Under the pieces are notes generated by a model. It made no database searches. It was not told where the DNA came from and worked only from the letters and a program-made list of their open reading frames with translations. A stretch of 64,000 nucleotides of DNA from Devosia lacusdianchii. Its GTDB lineage: Bacteria > Pseudomonadota > Alphaproteobacteria > Rhizobiales > Devosiaceae. Positions 8,505-18,734 of this stretch are shown here, piece by piece. Numbering within the stretch: the stretch's first letter is position 1; each line of letters begins with the position of its first letter. The stretch spans positions 3,472,001-3,536,000 of the forward strand of contig NZ_CP092483.1 in assembly GCF_022429625.1 (NCBI RefSeq), written 5' to 3'. The translations under genes were made by a program, and so were the position numbers.

Positions 8505-9740
8505 ATGACCATAACCCGCCGCACGTTCAACCGGGGTGCGCTGTCACTCCTCGCCGCCATCGCCAACACGCCCACAATCGCCCAAGCCCAGGAGGAAAAC
8601 CAAATGCTCTCAATAAAGCCATTCACGATCGCGATCAGCGACGCCGCCGTCGCCGACCTGAAAGACCGCCTCGCAAAAGCACGCTTTCCGCACACCATCA
8701 CCGACGATTGGTCGCGAGGCCAACCCATCAAGCTCGTCAAGCAACTGACCGAGCAATGGCGGGACGATTATGACTGGCGCGCACACGAGCGCGAGCTCAA
8801 CCGTCACCCTCAGTTCATGACGGAGATTGACGGTCAGCCGATACACTTCGTGCATGTCAAATCGCCGGTACCCAATGCCTTTCCCCTGATCCTCAGCCAC
8901 GGTTGGCCCGGCAGCTTCGCCGAGTTCCTGGGTCTTATCGGGCCGCTGACCGATCCGGCTGCGCACGGACTCGACGCCACAATCGCCTTCGACCTGGTCA
9001 TTCCATCGTTGCCGGGCTTCGGCTTCTCGAGCCCGATGTCGTCGCCCGGCTGGGACAGCGCCAGGACGGCCAAGGCTTGGGACACCTTGATGAAAGGGCT
9101 CGGCTATGAGCGCTATGGTGCCCATGGTGGCGATGCCGGCGCTCTTGTCGGTCGCGAACTGGGGATCCTGGCCCCATCGGGCCTCGTGGGAACCCACCTG
9201 CTCCAGATCTTTGCATTTCCGGCCGGCGAGCCAGACGAAATGAGCAAGCTCTCGCCCTTCGAGATGGAGGGTATGGCGAACCTGGCCAATTTCGAGAAAT
9301 ACGGCGGCTACCAGGCCATCCAGTCGAAAAGGCCGGGAACGCTGGCCTACGGCCTCGTCGACTCGCCCGTCGGCCAACTGGCCTGGAACGCCGAATTGTG
9401 GTTCGGCTTCGAAGGCGCCGGCGCAGACCACGTCGACCGCGACCTCTATCTGACCACCAACGCCATCTACTGGTTCACCGCAACGAGCGGGTCCGCCGCG
9501 AATGTCTACTATGAGGATACCCAGACCGGAGCCGGGTATCGGGAGGTCAACAACCCGACACCCACCGGCGTGGCCGTATTCCCCGACGACTTTCGATCCG
9601 TCCGCAGCTTTGCCGCGCGCGCGAACAACATCGTCCACTGGACGGAAATGCCCCACGGCGGCCACTTCGCCGCCTCCGAAGCGCCGGACCTGCTCATCGC
9701 CGACATCCGCAAGTTCTTCACCAGCCTGATCGCCGGCTAG
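8505..9740 (+). CDS. Epoxide-hydrolase-family alpha/beta hydrolase with Tat-type signal
   Basis: A 411-residue protein with an epoxide hydrolase N-terminal domain (about residues 36-140) followed by an alpha/beta hydrolase fold. The oxyanion-hole block is HGWPGSF, the nucleophile is Asp210 in HGGDAGALVG, and the catalytic His is in GGHFAAS near the C-terminus. Residues 1-29 form a twin-arginine signal (TRRTFNRGALS, cleavage after AQA). A second start, ATG 8604, has a near-perfect AGGAGG ribosome site eight bases upstream and would give a cytosolic form beginning where ordinary epoxide hydrolases begin. The upstream ATG 8505 also has a good site (GGGAG). Family members open epoxides such as juvenile hormone or xenobiotics; substrate here unknown. 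Confidence 0.88.
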   Translation: MTITRRTFNRGALSLLAAIANTPTIAQAQEENQMLSIKPFTIAISDAAVADLKDRLAKARFPHTITDDWSRGQPIKLVKQLTEQWRDDYDWRAHERELNRHPQFMTEIDGQPIHFVHVKSPVPNAFPLILSHGWPGSFAEFLGLIGPLTDPAAHGLDATIAFDLVIPSLPGFGFSSPMSSPGWDSARTAKAWDTLMKGLGYERYGAHGGDAGALVGRELGILAPSGLVGTHLLQIFAFPAGEPDEMSKLSPFEMEGMANLANFEKYGGYQAIQSKRPGTLAYGLVDSPVGQLAWNAELWFGFEGAGADHVDRDLYLTTNAIYWFTATSGSAANVYYEDTQTGAGYREVNNPTPTGVAVFPDDFRSVRSFAARANNIVHWTEMPHGGHFAASEAPDLLIADIRKFFTSLIAG

Positions 9741-9813
9741 CTTCTGCCGTCGGGCGAGGCATTCGCGCCTCGTCCGACCAACACCCGCCGCCATGGGGAA
9801 CAAATCATGCTTC

Positions 9814-10128
9814 TCAATGAGGTTGCGTCCCGGGGAAAACGACACCAAGCATATTGTTGAACGCGTCAGGAGAGCCGGTGCCCACAAGCCGATCGATGGC
9901 GCCGTCTATCACCGCAACCAGCGCCGTCGCATTGCCCAGGGCGGCGACGCGGCTGGCTGGCGCCGGCAACCTCAGCTCCGCTCCTGCCGCATGCACGACC
10001 CGCACCTCATCGCCGAGCACGGGCGCCGCCAGTACCAGGCTGATGCCGTCGGCATATTCCACACTGGCCGCGCTAATGCGCAACTCTGCCTGCTTAAGAC
10101 GATCAAGGTGCACCGACATGGACCGCAT
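9814..10128 (-). CDS. Unrecognised coding-like ORF, possibly a gene remnant
   Basis: In the 512 bases between the epoxide-hydrolase gene and the ABC binding-protein gene, the minus strand has one frame with coding-like codon use. It is open from about 10245 to the stop at 9814. From ATG 10128 it would give 104 residues. The upstream part of the frame overlaps a terminator hairpin, so the true 5' end is unclear. An SPGAFG stretch just upstream of that ATG faintly recalls NADPH-dependent FMN reductases, but I cannot support a family assignment. No ribosome site is visible. It may be the tail of a decayed gene. Confidence 0.3.
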   Translation of the reverse strand: MRSMSVHLDRLKQAELRISAASVEYADGISLVLAAPVLGDEVRVVHAAGAELRLPAPASRVAALGNATALVAVIDGAIDRLVGTGSPDAFNNMLGVVFPGTQPH

Positions 10129-10216
10129 GCGGCGGGCAGATTCCCCAAATGCACCTGGGCTTGCCCCCAGAGAGGCAACGCACCGCCGGCCGCCGCGTTG
10201 TCGCCTAGAAAGACAC

Positions 10217-10243
10217 GGCCCCCGCGACACTGTCTCGGGGACC
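10217..10243 (-). terminator. Hairpin terminator after the peptide-binding-protein gene
   Basis: On the minus strand GGTCCCCG and CGGGGGCC pair around GACA/TGTC inner bases, followed by a T-rich stretch (TCTTTCT). It lies 10 bases beyond the stop of the minus-strand binding-protein gene and probably ends the esterase/binding-protein transcript. Confidence 0.6.
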
Positions 10244-10252
10244 ATCTTGGCG

Positions 10253-11806
10253 TTAGTTCTTCGACACGCCCCAGCCGATCGAATTATCGGCGGGCCAGGC
10301 GCTATAGCCTTGCACGTTCGGCCGGGTCAGCGCCACGTTCGGCGCATAATAGAGGCCGATGATCGGCATGTCCTCCACCATCATCTTATGCAGCGTTTCG
10401 AAGATTTCCTGGCGCTTGGCAGGATCGGCCTCGACCAGCGACTGCTGATAGAGGTTGTAAGCTTCGTCGCTGTCCCACTGGTTGGATGGATCCTCCACCT
10501 TGTCCCCGATGAACGAGCCATAGTTCAGCGCCGGATCCAATCGCGCCGACCACGCGAAAGATTGAATCTGGAAATCTCCGCTGTTGAACTTGTCGAGTTG
10601 CGTACCCCATTCCAAGGTCTCGATCTCGGCGTTGAAGCCTGCGGCCATCAGCATCGCCTGGAGCAGAATGGCGTTCTCATACATGCTCTGGTAGCGATTA
10701 TTGGTCTGGATGGTGATCTTCTCCCCCTTGTACCCGGCTTCGGTCGCCAGGGCGCGGGCAGCCACTGGGTCAAATGCCGGCCACTCGGTAAAGGCCGAGT
10801 TGTGATACGCGCTGGAATCGGCCACGGCGGAGTGATTGGACCCAGCCATATCGCCCGTCCGGATGCCGGCGATTTGGTCATAGTCGATGGCCATGGCGAT
10901 GGCGCGGCGGATGTCGACATTGGACAGCAGCGGGTCATTGGTCTGCAGCAGGAACGTGGTCCAGCCCAGACCTGGCGAATAGGACAGGTTAAGCCCCTGC
11001 GCCTCCAGGTCCCGTGCCCGGGCCGCCTGGACGTTGTTCATCACGTCGATGTCGCCAGACTGTAGCGCAACTTCTTGCACGGTATAGTCCGGGATGATCT
11101 GGAACTTGAGCGTATCGACAAGCGCAGTTCGGTCGCCGGCATAGCCGCTGCGCGGCTCGGTGCTGGGCACGTAATCCTCGAAGCGCTTGAGCGTAATGCT
11201 CTCGCCCGATGCCCAGTTGTCCAGCATGAACGGGCCCGAACCGATGGCGGAACCGGCAATCCAGTTGCCATCCGCATCGGCATTCTTGGGGCTGGCGACC
11301 CACAGATTGCACTGAATTTCGGCCAGCCGCGTCAACATGAGACCGCTTGGCTCGGCAATCGTGAACACCACGGTCTGATCGTCGGGGGCCTCGATGGATT
11401 CCAGCTTGATGCTGCGGGACCCGTCGAAATTGGCGCGACACGACACATCCCGGTCGGGATTCATATGAAATTCCCAGCTCCACTTCACATCTGCGGCCGT
11501 GATGGGATCGCCATTATGGAACTTGGCACCAGGCCGCAGGTGGAAGGTGTAGACCTTGCCATCCTCCGAAACGTCCCAGGAATCAGCCAGCGCCGGACCG
11601 ATCGTCAGGTCGCTGCGGAACCCGACCAACGTTTCATAAATGTGGTGCAGGACGGTATCGGTAATCGCATCGCGCCCGGTCCCGTTGATGCTGCGGATGT
11701 CGTTCGAAGTGGCAATCACCAGTTCATTGTTTGCCGTGGCCGCCCAACTCGGGCTGGCAGCGGCAAGGCCGCCCAATAGAACGGCAATACACGCGGATAG
11801 TCTCAT
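10253..11806 (-). CDS. ABC transporter substrate-binding protein, family 5 (peptide/opine type)
   Basis: A 517-residue periplasmic binding protein with a Sec signal (cleaved near SWAA, about residue 22). Family 5 (DppA/OppA-like) landmarks are the LADSWDVSEDGKVYTFHLRPGAKFHNG region split over residues ~65-90, TAADVKWSWE, and a C-terminal lobe ending QGYSAWPADNSIGW. The ATG at 11806 has GGAGGAG five bases upstream and excludes an ORF extension. Its permeases and ATPase lie upstream at 12849-16257, separated by the esterase gene, so the importer is split over two transcription units. It probably supplies the substrate for the regulon and may bind a peptide, opine, siderophore or conjugated amine. 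Confidence 0.92.
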   Translation of the reverse strand: MRLSACIAVLLGGLAAASPSWAATANNELVIATSNDIRSINGTGRDAITDTVLHHIYETLVGFRSDLTIGPALADSWDVSEDGKVYTFHLRPGAKFHNGDPITAADVKWSWEFHMNPDRDVSCRANFDGSRSIKLESIEAPDDQTVVFTIAEPSGLMLTRLAEIQCNLWVASPKNADADGNWIAGSAIGSGPFMLDNWASGESITLKRFEDYVPSTEPRSGYAGDRTALVDTLKFQIIPDYTVQEVALQSGDIDVMNNVQAARARDLEAQGLNLSYSPGLGWTTFLLQTNDPLLSNVDIRRAIAMAIDYDQIAGIRTGDMAGSNHSAVADSSAYHNSAFTEWPAFDPVAARALATEAGYKGEKITIQTNNRYQSMYENAILLQAMLMAAGFNAEIETLEWGTQLDKFNSGDFQIQSFAWSARLDPALNYGSFIGDKVEDPSNQWDSDEAYNLYQQSLVEADPAKRQEIFETLHKMMVEDMPIIGLYYAPNVALTRPNVQGYSAWPADNSIGWGVSKN

Positions 11807-11842
11807 AATATCTCCTCCAATCATGAGAAATGCAGTGTTCGA

Positions 11843-12667
11843 CTAACGCTTCAGACACTCGGCAAAGAACTGCTCCACCGTGGCGAGCATGGTTTCGTCC
11901 GCATGCGCAATACCGGGAAAGATCTGGTAGTCGACGGCGATGCCGTTGGCCTGAAAATTGTCCCGCAAGGCCTCCATGCGGGCCACCCGCGTGATGCCGG
12001 CGGCGTTCGCCCCGTCCATCCAGTAGGTGCGATCGGTGGGCTTGATCTCGACCCAGCGCGACCAGGTATCGGCTTCTCCGATCACCATCTGCACGGGCAC
12101 TTTGCGCACCTCGGAGATATCGATCGGCTTCCCGAACAGATCGGCGAAATTGCGCGTACCGACCCAGTAGTCGGCGGCGTCATCGATGAGCGTTACCGTG
12201 CCCGGGGCGCCGATCGACACGCCGAGCAGCCGATCCGGGTGGGCATAGAGGAAGCGGTGGGAAAACTGCCCGCCGCCCGAGAAACCATAGAGCAGGAACC
12301 GCCCCGAATTGATGCGGTAACACTCGGCAACCTCCTCGACCATGTCGAGCAGAATGGTATCGAACTCGACACCGTGGCCGCGCAACAGCTTGTAGCTGTG
12401 CAGGTCGCCCTGATGCAGCGCATTCTGGGGGAACATCGGACAGAGCACGACAACCTGATGCTGCTCCGCAAATGCCGCGAAGGCATTGCGATAACCCTCC
12501 ATGGACCGCTCGGAGCCATGGACGATAACGGCCAGCGGATAGTGCCTGGTATCATCGCGCTGATAACCCTTGGGCACATAAGTGCAGTAGCAGAAGCGCT
12601 GATCGAGACGCGATGCGGTGACCGAAGAGGCGCCGGTTTCAAACATTGATATCGGCAGATGCGCCAT
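11843..12667 (-). CDS. Alpha/beta-hydrolase (esterase/PHB-depolymerase-like)
   Basis: A cytosolic esterase of 274 residues. The oxyanion strand is LAVIVHGSER, the nucleophile elbow GFSGGGQFS (Ser of GxSxG), and a catalytic His lies in GIAHADE near the C-terminus, as in feruloyl-esterase / depolymerase-like hydrolases. I chose ATG 12667 because GGGAG lies seven bases before it; longer ORF starts (12688, GTG 12772) have weak sites, and the last falls inside the operator. Operator A is ~88 bases upstream, and the binding-protein gene follows after 36 bases, so these two probably form one operator-controlled unit. It presumably hydrolyses the imported substrate or an acyl derivative. Confidence 0.82.
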   Translation of the reverse strand: MAHLPISMFETGASSVTASRLDQRFCYCTYVPKGYQRDDTRHYPLAVIVHGSERSMEGYRNAFAAFAEQHQVVVLCPMFPQNALHQGDLHSYKLLRGHGVEFDTILLDMVEEVAECYRINSGRFLLYGFSGGGQFSHRFLYAHPDRLLGVSIGAPGTVTLIDDAADYWVGTRNFADLFGKPIDISEVRKVPVQMVIGEADTWSRWVEIKPTDRTYWMDGANAAGITRVARMEALRDNFQANGIAVDYQIFPGIAHADETMLATVEQFFAECLKR

Positions 12668-12754
12668 CGTGAAGCTCCCGGTAACCATCGGCGTTCCAGC
12701 CACGCCACTGGATCTGAACGCTACAGAATACGCCGCGCCACCGCAAGAAGATTT

Positions 12755-12771
12755 TGCGATCTGCGATCGCA
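12755..12771. promoter_or_regulatory. Operator A: 7-3-7 inverted repeat before the esterase operon
   Basis: TGCGATCTGCGATCGCA on the plus strand. Read on the minus strand it is TGCGATC-gca-GATCGCA, identical over 17 bases to site B at 23491. It lies in the intergenic space upstream of the minus-strand esterase/binding-protein unit. Proposed binding site of the GntR/FCD regulator at 30925. Confidence 0.75.
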
Positions 12772-12799
12772 CTTTTTACGATGATCGAGAAACGAGATA

Positions 12800-12821
12800 A
12801 CCCCGCCACTGGTGACGGGGT
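12800..12821 (-). terminator. Hairpin terminator at the end of the importer operon
   Basis: ACCCCG and CGGGGT arms with an inner CAC/GTG pairing, 28 bases beyond the stop of the minus-strand ATPase gene. It separates the long operon (23418 to 12849) from the operator A unit. Confidence 0.6.
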
Positions 12822-12848
12822 CATCTCTCGCATGCCCGCCGATTGGGG

Positions 12849-14488
<1,640 letters not shown>

Positions 14489-14489
<1 letters not shown>

Positions 14490-15319
14490 CACACGCCTCC
14501 CTGCATTTTAGGGTCGACCAGATCGCGGATCGCGTCGCCCATCAGATTGATGCCGAGCAGCGTAATGGTGATGCAGACACCGGGCAGCAGGATCAGCAGT
14601 GGCGCCTGGACGATGTAGGGCCGTGCGCTGGCCAGCATGTTGCCCCAGCTCGGATTGGGTGGCGGCACGCCCAGGCCGAGAAAGCTCAGCGCAGCCTCGG
14701 ACAGGATGATTCCGCCGAACATCATCGAAGCCAGCACGGTAATGGGCGGGATCGAATTGGGCAGGACATGGCGGAACATGGTGATCCAGTCCGGATTGCC
14801 CATGACCCTGGACGCATCGACATATTCGAGCTGGCGGATCGACAGCACGCTCCCGCGCACCACCCGCACCACAGCAGGCATATAGGCGATGCCAAGTGCG
14901 ACGATGATCCCCGAGGAGCTGGCGCCGAAGATCGCCATGATGCCGAGTGCCAACAACAGCCCCGGAAAGGCCAGCAGCGCATCGTTGATCATCATCAGCA
15001 GCCGATCGACGATGCCACCGAAAAATCCGGCGACGACGCCGATGACGAGCCCGAGCGTCAGGGCAAAAGCGAGGGTAGAGAACGCGATCCAGGCACTGGC
15101 CTGAGCCCCGACGAGCAACCGGCTGAGCGTGTCGCGGCCGAACTCGTCCGCGCCCAACCAATGAGCAGCAGACGGACCGGTCAAACGAGCGCCAAGATCG
15201 AGCGCATTGGGCTCGTAGGGCGCAAGAAAGCCGCCGAACAGCGCCAGAAACGCCAGCAAGGTGACCACGGTGACGCCAGCCACCAGATTCAACCGCAGGG
15301 AACTCGGTTTGATGCTCAT
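14489..15319 (-). CDS. Peptide-type ABC transporter permease (DppC-like)
   Basis: A 276-residue inner-membrane permease with about six hydrophobic segments. The N-terminal LGADEFGRDTLSRLLVGAQ block typifies DppC/OppC proteins, and the cytoplasmic EAA-type loop YVDASRVMGNPDWITMFRHV near residue 165 contacts the ATPase. The start overlaps the DppB-like stop by 4 bases and its stop adjoins the ATPase start, so the three importer genes are coupled. Confidence 0.94.
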
Positions 15320-16257
15320 TCCGTCACCCGCGGGTCAAGAAGGGGGTAGACCAGGTCTACGAGCAGGTTGACGACCACATAGATGAAGGTGATCAGCAGG
15401 ATGCAGCCCTGCACCACCGGATAGTCGCGTCCATAAATGCTGTCGACCAGCAGCCGGCCCAGGCCAGGAATGGTGAAGACCGTCTCGGTGATGGCGATGC
15501 CCCCCAAAAGGCCGCCCAGGCTCAACCCCAGCAGGGTCCAGGTCGGCGCAAAGGAATTGCGCAGGGCGTGCCGGCGGATGATCTGCCCTTCCGACAAGCC
15601 CTTGGCGCGCGCATGGGTGATGTACTCGAGCCGGGCGACGGAGATCGTACTGGCCCGCGTCATGCGCACCAACGAACCTATCTCGACGAGAAACAGGGTG
15701 AAGACCGGCATGGCGAGATACTTGAGCGCCCCCACCCAGTCCGACTTGAAGGACACAAAGCCCACCACCGGAAACCAGCCCAAGATCAAGCCGAACACCG
15801 TCAGGATGATCAGGCCCAGCCAGAAACCAGGAATGGACATCAGCAGGGTCACAAGCGACACCAGGGCCGTGTCGGTGGCGCTGTTCTGCCGCCAGGCGGC
15901 CCACAGGCCGACGGGCACCGCGACAAGCGCCGCCAGCGTCAGCGCGATGACGACGATAGGCGCGGAAATCGCGAAGCGGTCGAGTACCAGTTGCAACACC
16001 GGCTGCCCCGAATTGATCGAGACCCCGAAATCTCCCGCCAGCACATTGCGCAGCCAGTAGAGGTATTGCAGCGGCAGGGGATGATCGAGGCCGAGCCGGG
16101 CGCGCAGTTCCTCCACCTGGCCCGGCAGCGCGTCATCGCCCAGCATCAGCTCGGCCGGATCGCCCGGGATCAGCCGCACGATGGCGAACACCACGATCGA
16201 GACGATGAACAGCGTCGGTATTGCCGACGCTATTCGGCTCAATATGAATTTCAGCAT
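15316..16257 (-). CDS. Peptide-type ABC transporter permease (DppB-like)
   Basis: A 313-residue inner-membrane permease. The N-terminus MLKFILSRIASAIPTLF and the following IPGDPAELMLG are typical of DppB/OppB, and the EAA-type loop YITHARAKGLSEGQIIRRHA lies near residue 200. The ATG at 16257 is preceded by GAGGGG; the open frame runs further upstream into the C45 hydrolase gene, but that part has no family similarity. It is 23 bases downstream of the C45 hydrolase gene and in the same operon. Confidence 0.94.
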   Translation of the reverse strand: MLKFILSRIASAIPTLFIVSIVVFAIVRLIPGDPAELMLGDDALPGQVEELRARLGLDHPLPLQYLYWLRNVLAGDFGVSINSGQPVLQLVLDRFAISAPIVVIALTLAALVAVPVGLWAAWRQNSATDTALVSLVTLLMSIPGFWLGLIILTVFGLILGWFPVVGFVSFKSDWVGALKYLAMPVFTLFLVEIGSLVRMTRASTISVARLEYITHARAKGLSEGQIIRRHALRNSFAPTWTLLGLSLGGLLGGIAITETVFTIPGLGRLLVDSIYGRDYPVVQGCILLITFIYVVVNLLVDLVYPLLDPRVTE

Positions 16258-16280
16258 AGTCGTTCCCCTCCTGGCCGCGT

Positions 16281-17462
16281 TTACTGGGCGGCCACCTGCT
16301 TGCTGTCGCGTGCAGGATTTGCCAGTGCGGCGCGCTGCATCGCATCCGGGTCCATATCGAGACGATACTGGGTGACTTCGGTATTGAGGGCGGGCAGCGG
16401 GGTCACCTCCATGAGCCCATCCGCCGGCCGGAACATGACCAGCGCCACCGTGGCACCCAGATTTCCGGTGATGGCAGGATTGGGCGCGCGGCACACGGCA
16501 TAGGGCTCGCCGAACTTGTCGGAAAGCGCGTCGCGCACGTCGGCCCAGCCGATGTGGCCGATCCGCGGGCGCAGATACTGGCGCACCCTATAGTCCCGGT
16601 AGAGACTGTCAGGCATGAAGGCCAGGCCCATTTCCTTGAGCTTGGCCAGCGCGACCTGGCTCTGCCAGTGATTTGTATGCACGATGATCCCGTTGTCGGG
16701 ATAGAGCGGGAAGACTTCGTCGGGGGCGCATTCGAGGTCCACCGCAAAGCCATCGACCGAACTGATAATCATGTTGTTCGAGGTCGACTTCGGCGTGGTG
16801 GCGACAACGCGAATTGCGTTGGCGAGGTAGCTCTGCTCCAGAACCTTGCGCCGGATCAGCGCCAGCGGAATCCCCACCTGGCGGTAGTCCCGGTCGGATT
16901 CCAGGTAGTTGGCGGTGATCGCCAACCCGGCCGAGTTGAAGCCATTGCGGGCCAGCCCACCGGCCTCGGTGAAGGTCAGGATGTCGGGGCCATCCTCCTG
17001 CCGCACCTTGAGCACCACAGACGTATTGGCGCATTCGGACAGCCAGTCCCAGGTCTGGGCGTGGATCAGGTCGCCTTCGGCTGTCGCCTCGGGCAGGATC
17101 ACCACGCCCGTGCACCCATCGGGCTCCCCCGCGGCCGATTTGGCCTGGAATTCCCGACGAACCATCTGCACGATCTCGGTGCGGGCGTTGACCAGTACGA
17201 TCTGCTGGAAATCGACGCCGGCGCCTTCGGCAATGCCGCGCATCTCCTCGATGTGGTGCGGCGCCCAGGCCTCGATCTTGGCGATGAGACCAGTCGTCAG
17301 GCGCGGCAGGTCGGAGAGCGCGAAATCCAGCTTGGTCATCTGGCCGGCATAGAGATCGATGGACGCCTGGATGCGTTGCCGAGCGGCCTCGCCATAAGCC
17401 CGCCCACGCGCCTGCGGCGGGCCGGACACCTCGATCAATGGAAAATTGGCAATGGCGCTCAT
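16281..17462 (-). CDS. C45-family (acyl-CoA:6-APA acyltransferase-like) Ntn hydrolase
   Basis: A 393-residue protein of the C45 / isopenicillin-N acyltransferase-like group. In this family an N-terminal-nucleophile Cys is exposed by autocleavage, here predicted at Gly116-Cys117 (DGCTGVV). Downstream blocks AQTWDW, NGFNSAGLAITANYL and HTNHW match the family. Known members cleave or form amide bonds of acylated amino compounds, so here it may deacylate the imported substrate. There is no signal peptide, so it is cytosolic. It sits between the serine hydrolase and the importer genes in one operon. Confidence 0.85.
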   Translation of the reverse strand: MSAIANFPLIEVSGPPQARGRAYGEAARQRIQASIDLYAGQMTKLDFALSDLPRLTTGLIAKIEAWAPHHIEEMRGIAEGAGVDFQQIVLVNARTEIVQMVRREFQAKSAAGEPDGCTGVVILPEATAEGDLIHAQTWDWLSECANTSVVLKVRQEDGPDILTFTEAGGLARNGFNSAGLAITANYLESDRDYRQVGIPLALIRRKVLEQSYLANAIRVVATTPKSTSNNMIISSVDGFAVDLECAPDEVFPLYPDNGIIVHTNHWQSQVALAKLKEMGLAFMPDSLYRDYRVRQYLRPRIGHIGWADVRDALSDKFGEPYAVCRAPNPAITGNLGATVALVMFRPADGLMEVTPLPALNTEVTQYRLDMDPDAMQRAALANPARDSKQVAAQ

Positions 17463-17507
17463 GCGGCCCTCCGAAAACTCAGGTGTGCTTGTTTGATGAC
17501 TTTGGCC

Positions 17508-18650
17508 TTAGGCATGGCTGACCGACCGCAGCATTTCCATGAGGACCTGGTCGAGCGCTTCGTCGCTTGGCAAAGGCTCGGCGGAAAGACGGACGATGAC
17601 CGTTTTGGTAGCCGGGTCCATCCACAGCCACTGGCCGTGAATGCCGATGCCCGCCAGAATCCCGGCCCCATCCTGATAGAAATACGAGCGGTAGCTGCCA
17701 CCGGGGAACAGGTAGGCCTGGTCTCCATCAGCCCAAATCGCCCGATCGCCGCCGCGCCAAAGTTCGGCGACCCGGTCGGCCGGGACGATACCCTTGCCGC
17801 CCTGCCGCAACATTTCGCCCACCCGCGCCAGGTCACGCGCCGTCGCCGACATGCCGCCGCCCGCCCGGGCCGTGCCGGCCCGATCCACGGTGATGTGCGC
17901 ATCCGAATACGCCCCTATCGGCAGCCAGATCAGGTCGCGCACCAGATCGGCGAAGCGCTGTCCCGTGATCACCTCGAGCAGGATGCCCGCCAGGTCGGTA
18001 TTGATGGAGTGGTAGCGATGCCGCGTGCCGTGCTCATGCGCGGCCTTGCGGACCGTCGCAAGAAACGGACGCAGATCGGGCGCCGGATCACCGGGCTTCT
18101 CAGGGTTCCACAGCATGGCGCGGCGGTAGCGGTCGAAGGCACCGCTGGTATCGAGGAAGTCGTCGGTGAATTCGACGCTGACCTGCATGTCGAACAGGTG
18201 CCGCACGCTGACATCGCCATAAGCCGAGCCGATCATGTCGGGCATGATGTCGCCGACCAGCGCGTCGAAAGAGAGCCTGCCCTGCTCGGCCAGAATTTCG
18301 GCGATCAGCCCGGTGATCGACTTGGTGATCGAGAACAGCAAATGCGGTCGCGCCGGATCATAATGCGCGGCATACCATTCGGCCTCGATCAGGCCATCAC
18401 GCATCACCACGAAGGCATCCGTGGACGTCTCGGTCAGGAATTCGGGCAGTGCCACCATCGGCCCGGCGAGCGAACGCACATGAAGGGACGCAAGCGAGCC
18501 CAGATCGCGCACTGGCGTCTCAGCCTTACGCCGGGATGCGATAATCGCCGAGGGCACCAGTTCGGAGGCGTTGTGAAAGGCCCACTGTGAATAAGGCAGG
18601 GTCCGCCAATTAGCCAATGTGACATCGCTGCGGGTGAATGACGGCGTCAT
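17508..18650 (-). CDS. Beta-lactamase-fold serine hydrolase
   Basis: A 380-residue hydrolase of the class C beta-lactamase / 6-aminohexanoate-dimer hydrolase type. The Ser107-x-x-Lys110 motif SITK is followed by YHSIN, equivalent to the Tyr-x-Asn element, near residue 220. No signal peptide is present, which argues for a cytosolic esterase or amidase rather than an antibiotic-resistance enzyme. Start choice is uncertain: ATG 18650 has GGAG 12 bases upstream, while GTG 18668 has AAGGAA almost touching it. It sits 46 bases upstream of the C45 hydrolase gene, so two independent hydrolases are encoded side by side. Confidence 0.85.
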   Translation of the reverse strand: MTPSFTRSDVTLANWRTLPYSQWAFHNASELVPSAIIASRRKAETPVRDLGSLASLHVRSLAGPMVALPEFLTETSTDAFVVMRDGLIEAEWYAAHYDPARPHLLFSITKSITGLIAEILAEQGRLSFDALVGDIMPDMIGSAYGDVSVRHLFDMQVSVEFTDDFLDTSGAFDRYRRAMLWNPEKPGDPAPDLRPFLATVRKAAHEHGTRHRYHSINTDLAGILLEVITGQRFADLVRDLIWLPIGAYSDAHITVDRAGTARAGGGMSATARDLARVGEMLRQGGKGIVPADRVAELWRGGDRAIWADGDQAYLFPGGSYRSYFYQDGAGILAGIGIHGQWLWMDPATKTVIVRLSAEPLPSDEALDQVLMEMLRSVSHA

Positions 18651-18734
18651 CGGACTGAAAATCTCCACTTCCTTCGGGCCGGACAGTACCGGCCGGGCGA
18701 CGGGCCGCCGTTCAAGGCAGCGGCCCGCCGCAGG

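Noticed and set aside
12668..12772. Longer start (GTG 12772) for the esterase gene
   Set aside because: This start lies inside operator A, and the added residues look random; ATG 12667 has a proper ribosome site.
16554..18590. A 678-codon plus-strand open frame opposite the C45 and serine hydrolase genes
   Set aside because: It runs across two well-supported minus-strand genes and their gap, has no family similarity, and is of a type expected by chance in GC-rich coding DNA.
17508..18650. Annotation of the beta-lactamase-fold protein as an antibiotic resistance enzyme
   Set aside because: No signal peptide, and it lies inside a catabolic operon; many esterases and amidases share the fold.
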